Counted from the stretch's first letter, positions 10,272 through 18,123 are shown. The stretch is DNA of 64,000 nucleotides from [Muricauda] lutisoli (nom. illeg.) (GCF_017313105.1 NZ_JAFLND010000002.1:558001-622000), one strand, 5' to 3'. A program made the numbers and translations. Notes: generated from the sequence alone by a model not told the origin.

Positions 10272-10324
10272 AGTTTCATACTGTGCCAAACTACTTTCTA
10301 TTCTTATGCCAAAATAGTTTTTTG

Positions 10325-10424
10325 CTGATTATCAGTTTGTTACATTTATAAAATTACACAAACCCTTTGGTTGGTGTAAAAATTTTGTACAAAAAATGTC
10401 CAAATATTTTACAGTTATGTAAAA
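10325..10424. promoter_or_regulatory. dyad-rich divergent regulatory region between tolC-like gene and NtrC-type regulator
   Basis: Four inverted repeats sit in 100 bp. They are CTGATTATCAG at 10325-10335; TTACACAAACC / GGTTGGTGTAA at 10354-10364 and 10369-10379 (10 of 11 pairs match); TTTTGTACAAAA at 10383-10394; and TTTTACA / TGTAAAA at 10407-10413 and 10418-10424. The recurring half-site is TTACA/TGTAA. The placement between divergent genes suggests binding sites for the adjacent activator or a repressor. The protein that binds here is inferred only. Confidence 0.5.
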
Positions 10425-10475
10425 CATATAAGAGCAATTACTAGTTTTAGCCATCAATTTGAACCTGAAAGCCCT

Positions 10476-11840
10476 ATGGTGGATGCCAAGATTTTAGTGG
10501 TAGACGATAACAAGAGCGTGTTGAGTGCTCTGGAGATTCTTTTGCAGTTTGAGTACAAAAGCGTTCAAACCATATTTAATCCCAACCAGATTTCTTCTTT
10601 CCCTAATCTGCAAGACATCGATATTGTGCTCTTGGACATGAACTTTTCTGCGGGTGTAAACACGGGAAATGAGGGATTGTATTGGCTCAACGAAATCAAA
10701 AAAAGGTCGCCCCATACCTCGGTGATTATGATGACGGCCTACGGGGCAGTGGACTTGGCGGTTAGAGCACTCAAGCAGGGAGCTTCTGATTTTGTGCTCA
10801 AGCCGTGGAACAATGAGCGTTTAATGACTACGGTAAAATCGGCTTACGAACTGAGAAAATCCAAACAGGAAATCCATGATCTCAAGAAAAAGGAGAATAA
10901 TTTAAAGCAGGTCATTAATGAGGGGCGAAATTATATCATCGGCCAATCCAAAGCGCTGACCTCCGTTTTGAACCTGGTGGCCAAAGTGGCCAAAACGGAC
11001 GTCAACGTACTCATTACTGGTGAAAATGGTACGGGAAAAGAATTGATCGCCCGTGAGCTACATCGGCTCTCCAATAGAAAAAATGAGGTCTTTATAAGTG
11101 TGGATATGGGCTCCATCGCCGAAAATTTGTTTGAAAGTGAACTTTTTGGGCATACCAAAGGCTCGTTTACCGATGCCAAAGAGGACCGGGCGGGCAAATT
11201 CGAGGCTGCTCATCAAGGCAGTTTATTTTTGGATGAAATCGGGAATCTTTCTTTGCAGATGCAGGCCAAACTGCTTTCCTCCATTCAGAATAAGTCTGTG
11301 GTTCGGGTAGGTTCCAACAAACCGGTGGATGTGGACATTCGGTTGATTTGTGCCACCAATTGCAATCTGGAGCAAATGGTCGCGGATGGCCTGTTCCGTG
11401 AAGATCTGTTGTACCGCATAAACACCATTCATATTGAAGTACCCCCGCTACGGGATCGTAATGAGGATATTTTGGTACTCGCTGATTTTTTCTTGAAAAA
11501 GTTCGCCCACAAATACGATAAATCGGGACTGCGCATCAATCAAACTGCACAGGAAAAGCTCATTGAATATCCTTGGCCAGGAAATGTTCGGGAATTACAG
11601 CATACCATGGAACGGGCCGTTATCCTATCCGATGGCAGTGTATTAAAACCTTCAGATTTCCTCCTGCATGCCAAACCTATGCAGTCGATGGATGGGGAGC
11701 TCATGACCCTAAACGAAATGGAGCAACAGATGATCAATAGGGCCCTGGAGCAAAATGATGGCAATTACAGTGCCGCTGCTGAGCAACTGGGTATATCGCG
11801 CCAAACCCTTTACAACAAGTTGAAGAAAAAGAATAACTAA
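10476..11840 (+). CDS. NtrC-family sigma-54-dependent response regulator
   Basis: The 454 residues hold a receiver domain (1-125) with phospho-acceptor D54 in VLLDMNF, an AAA+ domain (about 150-390) with Walker A GENGTGKE at 182-189, and a C-terminal Fis-type helix-turn-helix ending ISRQTLYNKLKKK. The sigma-54 contact loop reads GSFTDA (229-234), where the usual motif is GAFTGA. The gene overlaps the following kinase gene by one base (TAATG), so the two form a two-component operon. It is divergent from the ABC/TolC export operon, which is its likely target. The loop variant may alter promoter engagement. Confidence 0.94.
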   Translation: MVDAKILVVDDNKSVLSALEILLQFEYKSVQTIFNPNQISSFPNLQDIDIVLLDMNFSAGVNTGNEGLYWLNEIKKRSPHTSVIMMTAYGAVDLAVRALKQGASDFVLKPWNNERLMTTVKSAYELRKSKQEIHDLKKKENNLKQVINEGRNYIIGQSKALTSVLNLVAKVAKTDVNVLITGENGTGKELIARELHRLSNRKNEVFISVDMGSIAENLFESELFGHTKGSFTDAKEDRAGKFEAAHQGSLFLDEIGNLSLQMQAKLLSSIQNKSVVRVGSNKPVDVDIRLICATNCNLEQMVADGLFREDLLYRINTIHIEVPPLRDRNEDILVLADFFLKKFAHKYDKSGLRINQTAQEKLIEYPWPGNVRELQHTMERAVILSDGSVLKPSDFLLHAKPMQSMDGELMTLNEMEQQMINRALEQNDGNYSAAAEQLGISRQTLYNKLKKKNN

Positions 11841-13192
11841 TGGCCAGTAGAAACTTTTATATTCAGCTTATCCTTAGGGTTATTTTTATAACCCTTACCG
11901 CTATTGTATTGGCCTTTTCCTTGTCTTATAAATCGTATTTTGCTTTCGGATTTTGTGCCATTATTTTGGTGGTGCAGGTGTTTTCATTAATAACCTTTAT
12001 CAACCGAACGAACCGAAAAATCGCCTATTTCTTTGATGCCATTAAGAACGAGGATTTTACCCTTCGTTTTCCCGAAGGGGTTACCATTGAATCTTTCAAG
12101 GAACTTAACCGAAGCCTCAATCGGGTCAATGGTTTAATTCAAGAGGTTCATTTACAGCTTCAAATAAGGGAGCAATATTATCAGGAAATTCTGAAACAGG
12201 CCAGCATTGGTATCATGACATACAACGAGAAAGGGCATATCCTTTTTGCAAATCCTACATTAGAGAAATTACTGGATTACACGCCTCTGAACCATATCAA
12301 ACAACTGAAACAGGTGGATGAAAACCTGTATCAAATCTTCAAAAATTTTAAGCCTTTTCAACGGAAGTTGTTCCAATTATCCAATGAGCGGGAACAAACA
12401 CAATTGGCCATAAAGTCAACACCATTGACATTGGATCGCCAGTCGTTACAATTAGTCGTGGTACAGGATATTCATAAAGAGTTGGATGAGAAAGAAACGG
12501 AGTCGTGGGTGCGACTCATCCGAGTGCTGACCCATGAGATCATGAACACTATTACCCCAATTACCTCCATTTCGGATTCCATCATCAAATATTACCGTAA
12601 AGGGGATAAGATCACTCCGATGGAAGAATTGGAAGAGGGTCAAATCAAAAATACCTTAAAAGGTCTGGAGGTCATCAAAGAGCAGGGAGGGGACCTTATG
12701 GATTTTGTGCAATCGTACCGAAGTTTATTGCACGTGCCGGAACCTAATAAATCCTTGGTAAAAGGGAAGGAGCTTTTGGAAAAAATCGACGTGCTCATGT
12801 CCGCCCGATTGATTGACGGGGAGAGTGAGTTCTCCACTATTTGCCAACCAGAGGACTTGGAGTTCTATATTGACGAAAAACAGATTTCCCAAGTGCTGAT
12901 CAACTTGGCCAAAAATGGTTTGCAATCCGTGGATTCCACCAAAGGCGGAAAGGTACAGGTGACCGCGGGAATTGATGAAAATGGCTCAAAATTTATCGAC
13001 ATCAGAGACAACGGACCGGGCATTCCACCCGAGGTTATAGACGAAATTTTTGTGCCTTTTTTCACTACAAAAAACGAGGGAACAGGTATTGGGCTCAGTC
13101 TTTCCAAACGGGTGATGCAACTTCATGGCGGAAGTATTCAAGTGCGTTCGGTCCCACATACAGAAACCGTCTTCCGACTTACTTTTGCCTAA
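11840..13192 (+). CDS. membrane sensor histidine kinase
   Basis: This 450-residue kinase is the partner of the preceding regulator. Two transmembrane helices (about residues 8-29 and 34-54) are joined by a very short loop, so there is almost no periplasmic sensor domain and the signal may come from the membrane itself. A HAMP/PAS-like region spans about 60-210. The phospho-accepting H232 lies in RVLTHEIMN. The ATPase domain carries the N box near LINLAKNGLQS, the G1 box RDNGPGIP and the G2 box GTGIGLSLS near residues 390-430. Envelope-stress sensing is plausible given the export operon, but this is inference. Confidence 0.92.
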   Translation: MASRNFYIQLILRVIFITLTAIVLAFSLSYKSYFAFGFCAIILVVQVFSLITFINRTNRKIAYFFDAIKNEDFTLRFPEGVTIESFKELNRSLNRVNGLIQEVHLQLQIREQYYQEILKQASIGIMTYNEKGHILFANPTLEKLLDYTPLNHIKQLKQVDENLYQIFKNFKPFQRKLFQLSNEREQTQLAIKSTPLTLDRQSLQLVVVQDIHKELDEKETESWVRLIRVLTHEIMNTITPITSISDSIIKYYRKGDKITPMEELEEGQIKNTLKGLEVIKEQGGDLMDFVQSYRSLLHVPEPNKSLVKGKELLEKIDVLMSARLIDGESEFSTICQPEDLEFYIDEKQISQVLINLAKNGLQSVDSTKGGKVQVTAGIDENGSKFIDIRDNGPGIPPEVIDEIFVPFFTTKNEGTGIGLSLSKRVMQLHGGSIQVRSVPHTETVFRLTFA

Positions 13193-13200
13193 TCAAAATC

Positions 13201-13644
13201 ATGAAAAAAGAGCTTTTAGAATTTTGCTGGAAACAGGTGAACGAACGAACAGAGCGTCTCAAAAAACAGAGCCATGAACTCCAAGAGTCCTTGGGCTCCG
13301 AAACCAAAAGCTCCGCAGGTGACAAGCATGAAACGGGAAGGGCCATGGTACAGTTGGAACAGGAAAAGCTTGGCCAGCAATTACAGGAACTCAATGCAAC
13401 ACGAAGCATTCTGAACAAGATCAACGTTGAAAAACCTTCAGACAAAATACGTTTGGGTTCTTTGGTAAAAACAAGTATGGCAGATTATTTTATTGCCATT
13501 TCCGCAGGTTCTTTTAAGAAAGAAGGGAATGTAGTTTACTGCATTTCGGCCAATGCACCCATTGCAAGATTGTTACTCGGAAAGGAAAAAGGGGAACACT
13601 TTGTTTTTAATGGGAAAGAGCAATCCATTTTAGAAGTGGATTAA
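13201..13644 (+). CDS. GreA/GreB-like small protein of unknown function
   Basis: This 147-residue protein has an N-terminal coiled-coil-like half (about residues 1-80, rich in Glu, Lys and Gln, with SSAGDKHETGRAM) and a C-terminal compact beta domain (about 85-147). That layout recalls Gre transcript-cleavage factors. Related flavobacterial proteins are, as I recall, often labelled '3-oxoacyl-ACP synthase', but nothing here resembles a ketosynthase: there is no catalytic Cys-His-His set and the protein is far too short. It begins eight bases after the kinase gene and may be co-transcribed with it. Its 3' end overlaps the convergent downstream gene by four bases. Confidence 0.75.
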   Translation: MKKELLEFCWKQVNERTERLKKQSHELQESLGSETKSSAGDKHETGRAMVQLEQEKLGQQLQELNATRSILNKINVEKPSDKIRLGSLVKTSMADYFIAISAGSFKKEGNVVYCISANAPIARLLLGKEKGEHFVFNGKEQSILEVD

Positions 13645-14261
13645 GTTTTGTCTTCCACAAGTTCCATGTCCGGTTTATCTTTATGAAAAACGATAATAAG
13701 AAAAAGTATTCCTATAATAACCAAAAACACGATTTCCAAACTGGATAACATCTGATTCATTCCGAGTGACCTTTTGGATTGCTGCGTGAGCTGTCTTCCT
13801 TCAGATAGTTGTACCTCTGCAAGATTGTCAAGGTTTTTACTTATGCTATGTAATATGGAGACAATTTCTTCTTTGGATCCGTCATTATTGTGCTGATTGG
13901 CTTCCAAAGTTTTGAGCGCCGCATAATTTTCATTCAGATTTGATAGATATTGCGCTTCCTCAACTGTTAAATCGGTCTTTTCAAAATCCGTAAGGATATT
14001 TTTGATCTCCGGGTATTGTGGAATTGATTTATTGGTCAACGCATTGTTGGCCAAGAATAATTCTTTTTCATGAAAAAGGTTGTTGAGCCTATAAATATAT
14101 TCCTGAACAACCAGGCGATCTTCAAAAACAGAGTTTACTCCATGCTCAACCGTACTAAAGTTCCTGTTGTTTAACCGGTTAGATGCTAAAACCAATAAAA
14201 ATGCGGCTGCAAGTACAAAACCTGCATTAATTCGTTGCTTTATTGTTCTTCTTTTTGGCAT
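13641..14261 (-). CDS. orphan four-helix-bundle sensor-like membrane protein
   Basis: The 206 residues form a chemoreceptor-like sensory module with no output domain. There is a transmembrane helix at about 12-28, a helical extracytoplasmic region at about 30-165, a second transmembrane helix at about 172-191, and only a short acidic tail. This fits a 4HB_MCP-type ligand-binding domain. No HAMP, kinase, cyclase or methyl-accepting region follows. It lies between two two-component systems and could act as an accessory sensor, but that is inference. The gene stops convergently inside the end of its neighbour. Confidence 0.7.
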   Translation of the reverse strand: MPKRRTIKQRINAGFVLAAAFLLVLASNRLNNRNFSTVEHGVNSVFEDRLVVQEYIYRLNNLFHEKELFLANNALTNKSIPQYPEIKNILTDFEKTDLTVEEAQYLSNLNENYAALKTLEANQHNNDGSKEEIVSILHSISKNLDNLAEVQLSEGRQLTQQSKRSLGMNQMLSSLEIVFLVIIGILFLIIVFHKDKPDMELVEDKT

Positions 14262-14410
14262 CTTTTTAGGGTTTTTACATGAATAGAATTAAAAATATAA
14301 GTGGATGATATTAAAAATTTTATGTGGATGCAAATCCGCCCAGCTTTTAGCTAACCATTCTAATCGAGCAAATCCAAATGTGTGAGGCCGGGCGGAAAGT
14401 CATCAATCAA

Positions 14411-14770
14411 CTACAGTACACTTAACTCGCCAGACTCAAGTGCATTCTTCAAATCTGCTTTGACTACCGGATGGCTGTTAAAAAATCTTTTTCCATCGGT
14501 TTTTTTGATTTTTACCATTACGGTACCATCTTTTTTCTCTTTGATTTCGGTAACCACAACTTTGTTGCCCACCACTCTTTTGTAGTTGGCTATCCCTCCT
14601 TTTTTAATAATAAAATTGGCCCTGGGAAAATCAATATGTTTGAACTGGGGCGTATCGGGACGCCCAATTTCCAAAACATCGCCAACTTTAACCTCTTGCG
14701 GGTTTACGCTTTGTGCGTTGATATTTGTGGTAGCCACCACAAAAAGAAGTGCAAAAATTATCATTCTCAT
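14411..14770 (-). CDS. small exported protein of unknown function
   Basis: This 119-residue protein begins with a clear signal peptide (MRMIIFALLFVVATTNINA, cleavage near AQS). A small beta-rich domain follows with KVGDVLEIG near residue 27, a conserved-looking IIKKGGIANYKRVVG segment near 53-67, and a Lys-rich C-terminus. I recall similar short flavobacterial proteins being annotated as dihydroorotase. The sequence shows none of that enzyme's metal-binding His pattern, so I do not use the name. It follows the Rnk-like gene by 44 bases on the same strand and may share its sigma-54 promoter. Confidence 0.75.
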   Translation of the reverse strand: MRMIIFALLFVVATTNINAQSVNPQEVKVGDVLEIGRPDTPQFKHIDFPRANFIIKKGGIANYKRVVGNKVVVTEIKEKKDGTVMVKIKKTDGKRFFNSHPVVKADLKNALESGELSVL

Positions 14771-14814
14771 AACTATATATATTTAGGGTTTACAATTAAT
14801 TTTCATACTTTTTT

Positions 14815-15237
14815 CTATACATCAAAACTGGATGATAATTGGTGCGAGTGTTCCACACCGACTATCTTGAAGGATTGAACATCCGAGGGAAATCCAAGTT
14901 GGATGTAATCGCCGACCGCCAGTCCTACTAAGCTTGCTCCCAGGGTACTTACAATGGAAACCATATTCTTTTTAAGATCTCCTCTGGTCGATGGAACCAG
15001 TTGAAACGTTTGTTGTGCTCCCTGCACAAATTCCACCGTTACCTTGGAGTTTAACCGAACCACATCGTCCGGCATATCCATCTCGTCCTCCACCAAGGCC
15101 CGATCTACTCTTTCGCTCAACTGTTCCAAGGCGTCCTTATGTGCGTAGTCTTCATAAAACCTATGGAAGTTCAGTATTCGTTTGAGCGTTAGGTAATCCT
15201 TTTTTTCCATGATCAAGCTTCCGTATTTCATTTTCAT
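14815..15237 (-). CDS. GreA/GreB-family protein, Rnk-like
   Basis: The 140 residues resemble Rnk (regulator of nucleoside diphosphate kinase). There is a short helical N-terminal part (about 1-50) and a C-terminal Gre-type FKBP-like domain (about 60-135) with VRLNSKVTVEF, STLGASLVGLAVGDYIQL and an ending in FKIVGVEHS. Rnk-type proteins bind RNA polymerase but lack the long coiled coil needed for transcript cleavage. Alternative ATGs occur at 15231 and 15210; 15237 or 15231 fits the family start best. A near-perfect sigma-54 promoter lies 56-71 bases upstream, so expression is probably driven by the adjacent NtrC-type regulator. Confidence 0.85.
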   Translation of the reverse strand: MKMKYGSLIMEKKDYLTLKRILNFHRFYEDYAHKDALEQLSERVDRALVEDEMDMPDDVVRLNSKVTVEFVQGAQQTFQLVPSTRGDLKKNMVSIVSTLGASLVGLAVGDYIQLGFPSDVQSFKIVGVEHSHQLSSSFDV

Positions 15238-15292
15238 TTCTTAACGGACGGGAGACTGAAAAATCAGCATCCCAGCATTTTTATCATAAAAA

Positions 15293-15308
15293 GGCAAAGC
15301 CTGTGCCA
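15293..15308 (-). promoter_or_regulatory. sigma-54 (RpoN) promoter upstream of the Rnk-like gene
   Basis: On the minus strand the site reads TGGCACAGGCTTTGCC. It has the -24 GG and the -12 GC separated by exactly ten bases and matches TGGCAC-N5-TTGC throughout. Transcription would start near 15282, about 45 bases before the ATG at 15237. The neighbouring gene at 15439-16764 encodes a canonical sigma-54 activator. Confidence 0.8.
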
Positions 15309-15343
15309 TTTGAAAGGACTTTCTTTTCATTTCATATTTAAAA

Positions 15344-15374
15344 CATTGTAAAACAATGATTTACATTTTGTTTT
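15344..15374. promoter_or_regulatory. candidate upstream activator site (overlapping dyads)
   Basis: CATTGTAAAACAATG at 15344-15358 is a perfect 6-3-6 inverted repeat. Its right half overlaps a second dyad, AAAACAA / TTGTTTT (15350-15356 and 15368-15374). The block lies about 60-90 bases upstream of the predicted sigma-54 start site, a normal position for an NtrC-type enhancer site. Binding by the adjacent regulator is inferred. Confidence 0.45.
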
Positions 15375-15399
15375 GCTTAAAGTAAAGAAAAGTGTGGGT

Positions 15400-15434
15400 G
15401 GGTGATTTTTACCCGGGTGGGGCGAAATACCCCA
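15400..15434 (-). terminator. tandem short hairpins after the regulator gene
   Basis: Immediately after the regulator's stop codon lie TGGGG-7 nt-CCCCA (15418-15434) and GGGT-7 nt-ACCC (15400-15414). Neither has a U-tract, so they may only be a weak terminator or a 3' stabilising structure. Confidence 0.3.
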
Positions 15435-15438
15435 GGGT

Positions 15439-16764
15439 TTATTTAAGTTTTTCGCGCAGTGTTTTACGGTTGATTCCCAAAATTTCGGCTGCTTTGGTCT
15501 TGTTGCCCTGAGTGGATAGGAGTACTTCCCGTATGTATTCTTTTTCTTTTTCCTGAAGTGTTTTAAATCCCTTTTCAGGAAAGTCGATTTTGTACTTCAA
15601 CTCATCGGGAAGGTGTTCTAAAGTGATTTTTCCATCACACATGATTACGGCACGTTGCACCACGTTTTCCAGCTCTCGGATATTGCCTGGCCAAGAATAT
15701 CGTTTCAACACTTCAAGGGCTTCATCAGCAATACGGACAAAACGGTCCTTGTACTCAATGCCATATTTCTGCATGAATTTGTCCACCAATAAAGGGATGT
15801 CCGAAGTGCGTTCCCTAAGTGGTGGCACATCTACGGTAACCACGGAAAGACGATAGAAAAGGTCCTCACGAAAAGTTTTCTTTTGAATGAGTTCGTCCAA
15901 ATCACTATTGGTGGCAGCTATGACCCTGACATCTAATTTTTCAGGTTTTTGGGAGCCGATTTTGGTAACTTCTTTCTCTTGAAGCACCCTGAGCAATCTA
16001 TTTTGAACTGGTAGGGTGGCATTTCCGATTTCATCCAAAAAAATCGTTCCCTTGTGTGCCGCCTGGAAAAATCCGTCACGGTTTTCATTGGCACCTGTAA
16101 AAGCACCTTTGGTATAACCGAAAAGTTCGGCTTCCAACAAATTTTCGGGAATGGCACCACAGTTCACCGCAATGAAAGGGGCTCTTGCAAATTTACCGGA
16201 ATAATGGATGGCCCGTGCCACCAGTTCCTTTCCTGTTCCACTTTCCCCGCGCACCAAAACCGTGGCTCGGTTGTCCTTAACCCGATCAATGATCTCCGTA
16301 ACTTTTTGGAAAGCTTCGGAATCCCCGATCATATCGGCATAACCATTGGTGGCAACAGGTCTTACTTGCGGTCTTTTAAAAGCTTGCTTGGCTTCCTTGC
16401 TGGCCAGCGCCTTTTTTACAGCGGCTTCCAGTTCCGCTTTGGTAAAGGGCTTGGTCAAATAATCTGTTGCCCCATGTTTGATCACATTTGACGCATCTTC
16501 CACGGACGGAAATCCGGTTACTACCAACTTGGGCATATCCGGATAATGTTCGGCGACATATTTTACCAACTGCAGTCCATCAATCTCTGGCATATTAATG
16601 TCCGTTACCAACAGATCTATCTCGGTATCTTTTAAGATGTATAGCGCCTCCTTTACCGAAACGGCCTTGTATGTATGGTAATCCAGCGATTTTAAATGCC
16701 GCTGCAGCAGCTCAAGAATATCGATGTCGTCATCAACGAGCAATATGTTCTCCTTTTTCAACAA
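15439..16764 (-). CDS. NtrC-family sigma-54-dependent response regulator
   Basis: This 441-residue activator has a receiver domain (1-125, phospho-acceptor D55 in LLVTDINMP), an AAA+ domain (about 145-385, Walker A GESGTGKE), the canonical sigma-54 contact loop GAFTGA and a Fis-type helix-turn-helix ending INRKTLREKLK. No ATG lies near the start. The frame opens with two TTG codons at 16764 and 16761, five bases after the kinase stop, so a TTG start is likely. The only strong sigma-54 promoter I found nearby is upstream of the Rnk-like gene just downstream, its likely target. Confidence 0.94.
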   Translation of the reverse strand: MLKKENILLVDDDIDILELLQRHLKSLDYHTYKAVSVKEALYILKDTEIDLLVTDINMPEIDGLQLVKYVAEHYPDMPKLVVTGFPSVEDASNVIKHGATDYLTKPFTKAELEAAVKKALASKEAKQAFKRPQVRPVATNGYADMIGDSEAFQKVTEIIDRVKDNRATVLVRGESGTGKELVARAIHYSGKFARAPFIAVNCGAIPENLLEAELFGYTKGAFTGANENRDGFFQAAHKGTIFLDEIGNATLPVQNRLLRVLQEKEVTKIGSQKPEKLDVRVIAATNSDLDELIQKKTFREDLFYRLSVVTVDVPPLRERTSDIPLLVDKFMQKYGIEYKDRFVRIADEALEVLKRYSWPGNIRELENVVQRAVIMCDGKITLEHLPDELKYKIDFPEKGFKTLQEKEKEYIREVLLSTQGNKTKAAEILGINRKTLREKLK

Positions 16765-16769
16765 AGCGC

Positions 16770-17861
16770 TTACTTTTTAGGGAATTGCAATGTAAAGATA
16801 GTGCCTGTTGGGGTATTTGCGGTAACCTCAATACTTCCATGGTGACTCTGCACAATGCCGTGCACTACGCTAAGGCCCAGTCCCGATCCCTCGCCAACGG
16901 GTTTTGTGGTGAAAAACGGGTCAAAAATATGGGGGATGGATTCCTCTGGAATTCCAGGACCCTGATCGGCAATTTTTAAAATGACGTTGTCTTTTTCGGT
17001 TGTAAGGGAAACCGAAATAGTACTTTTTGGCGGTGCAAAATAGATTGCGTTCACGATCAAGTTGAAGACCACTTGGGTGAGTTGGATTTTATCGATGCGC
17101 AGTTGGATGTTGTCTTCGGAGTGTTCAAATTCGCATGAGACCTCGTTTTGGCGCAAGGTGGTTCGAAGCATATTGATGGCGTCCTCGATTACCTCAACCA
17201 CATTGATGACTTCCCGTGTTTCCGGCATTTCGCAGGCGAAGAACATCAGTTTTTTCACCACTTCCCGCGAAAATATGGTGTTGGTGATGATCTTGTCCAG
17301 ATCTTTGAGTGCTTGGGGGTCATCGCTGATGTGCTCCTTTAACAGTTCGGTAAAACCCAGAATGTTGGCGAGCGGCGTATTCAGCTCGTGGGCAATGCCC
17401 GCAGTGATCTCCCCCAAGATGCGAAGCCTATCCGATTGCTCCACTTGTCGGCGGATGTGCTCTTCCTTTTCTTTGATTTCCTTCCGCTCCAACAAATTGC
17501 CCACCTTAAGGCAAACATTGTCCAATAGTTGCTGCTCCTCTTCCAAAAAATCCTTGAGCTGGTATTTTGGGGACGGGTACCCGACCTTTATAATGCCCTG
17601 CGGTTTGTTGAATACGGTAATTGCCGACTCCAAAAAAACATAGGCGTCGCCCTTCTCCTCTGTGTTTATAAAGTAATCCGGGGTGGACAGCTCCACATAA
17701 GTTTCCTGATCGAACTGCCAAGCTCGCTCCAAACATTGCACAATACCGAGCAGTGCCGTTTCCATATCGTCATAATCACAATTGACGATAAGTGAGGTTA
17801 CCTCATACAAACAAGTAAGTTCCTTAATGCGTTCCTTGAGTTTTTGTTCGGCCGTGAGCAT
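16770..17861 (-). CDS. soluble sensor histidine kinase
   Basis: The 363 residues contain no transmembrane helix. An N-terminal GAF-like domain (about 1-125) is followed by a short coiled coil, a dimerisation domain with the phosphorylated H158 in GIAHELNTPL, and an ATPase domain with the N box (LIVNAIYFA), ADQGPGIPEE and GSGLGLSVV. A cytoplasmic or metabolic signal is therefore likely. The start ATG has an unusually good Shine-Dalgarno for this phylum: AAAGGAG at 17868-17874, six bases upstream. It is the promoter-proximal gene of a kinase-regulator operon. Confidence 0.92.
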   Translation of the reverse strand: MLTAEQKLKERIKELTCLYEVTSLIVNCDYDDMETALLGIVQCLERAWQFDQETYVELSTPDYFINTEEKGDAYVFLESAITVFNKPQGIIKVGYPSPKYQLKDFLEEEQQLLDNVCLKVGNLLERKEIKEKEEHIRRQVEQSDRLRILGEITAGIAHELNTPLANILGFTELLKEHISDDPQALKDLDKIITNTIFSREVVKKLMFFACEMPETREVINVVEVIEDAINMLRTTLRQNEVSCEFEHSEDNIQLRIDKIQLTQVVFNLIVNAIYFAPPKSTISVSLTTEKDNVILKIADQGPGIPEESIPHIFDPFFTTKPVGEGSGLGLSVVHGIVQSHHGSIEVTANTPTGTIFTLQFPKK

Positions 17862-17950
17862 GGTATTCTCCTTTATAGCAAATTAGTGAATTCTTGGAAT
17901 TCGGTTGATATATGTTTTAAGGAGTTGTTTGGGAACGAACCATTTTAATT

Positions 17951-17987
17951 AAAAAACCCTTCCAAATCAGAGACTTGAAAGGGTTTT
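17951..17987 (-). terminator. Rho-independent terminator of the CAU tRNA gene
   Basis: On the minus strand AAAACCCTTTC pairs with GGAAGGGTTTT around an AT-rich loop and is followed by a T-run. It begins four bases after the mature tRNA 3' end. Confidence 0.75.
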
Positions 17988-17990
17988 ATG

Positions 17991-18064
17991 TGGTCCCACC
18001 TGGGCTCGAACCAGGGACCCCCTGATTATGAGTCAGGTGCTCTAACCAGCTGAGCTATAGGACC
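17991..18064 (-). tRNA. tRNA with CAU anticodon (Ile2 or elongator Met)
   Basis: The 74-base gene folds into a full cloverleaf: acceptor GGTCCTA/TGGGACC, D arm GCTC/GAGC, anticodon loop CTCATAA, T arm CCTGG/CCAGG with TTCGAGC, and discriminator A. CCA is not encoded. The G1-C72 pair and the absence of three G-C pairs at the base of the anticodon stem argue against an initiator. The GACTCATAATC anticodon arm is reminiscent of lysidine-type tRNA-Ile(CAU), but elongator Met is not excluded. Confidence 0.9.
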
Positions 18065-18123
18065 CGCATTTTGCGGATGCAATATTAGTGTTTATTTTTC
18101 TTCAGCGCAAGGTTTTAACGGCT

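Noticed and set aside
10298-10314. Possible sigma-54 promoter for the tolC-like gene (TTTTGGCATAAG on the minus strand)
   Set aside because: The -24-like GG is good, but the position ten bases downstream reads GA, not GC, and there is no TTGC-like -12 box. Kept only as a comment in the findings.
13201-13644. 3-oxoacyl-ACP synthase label for the 147-residue protein
   Set aside because: There is no ketosynthase active-site residue set and the length is about one third of that family; the layout is Gre-like.
14335-14396. TCCGCCC ... GGGCGGA inverted repeat
   Set aside because: The arms are only seven bases with a 48-base spacer and no T-tract; chance is likely.
14411-14770. Dihydroorotase label for the small exported protein
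   Set aside because: There is no metal-binding His/Asp pattern, the protein is too short, and it has a signal peptide.
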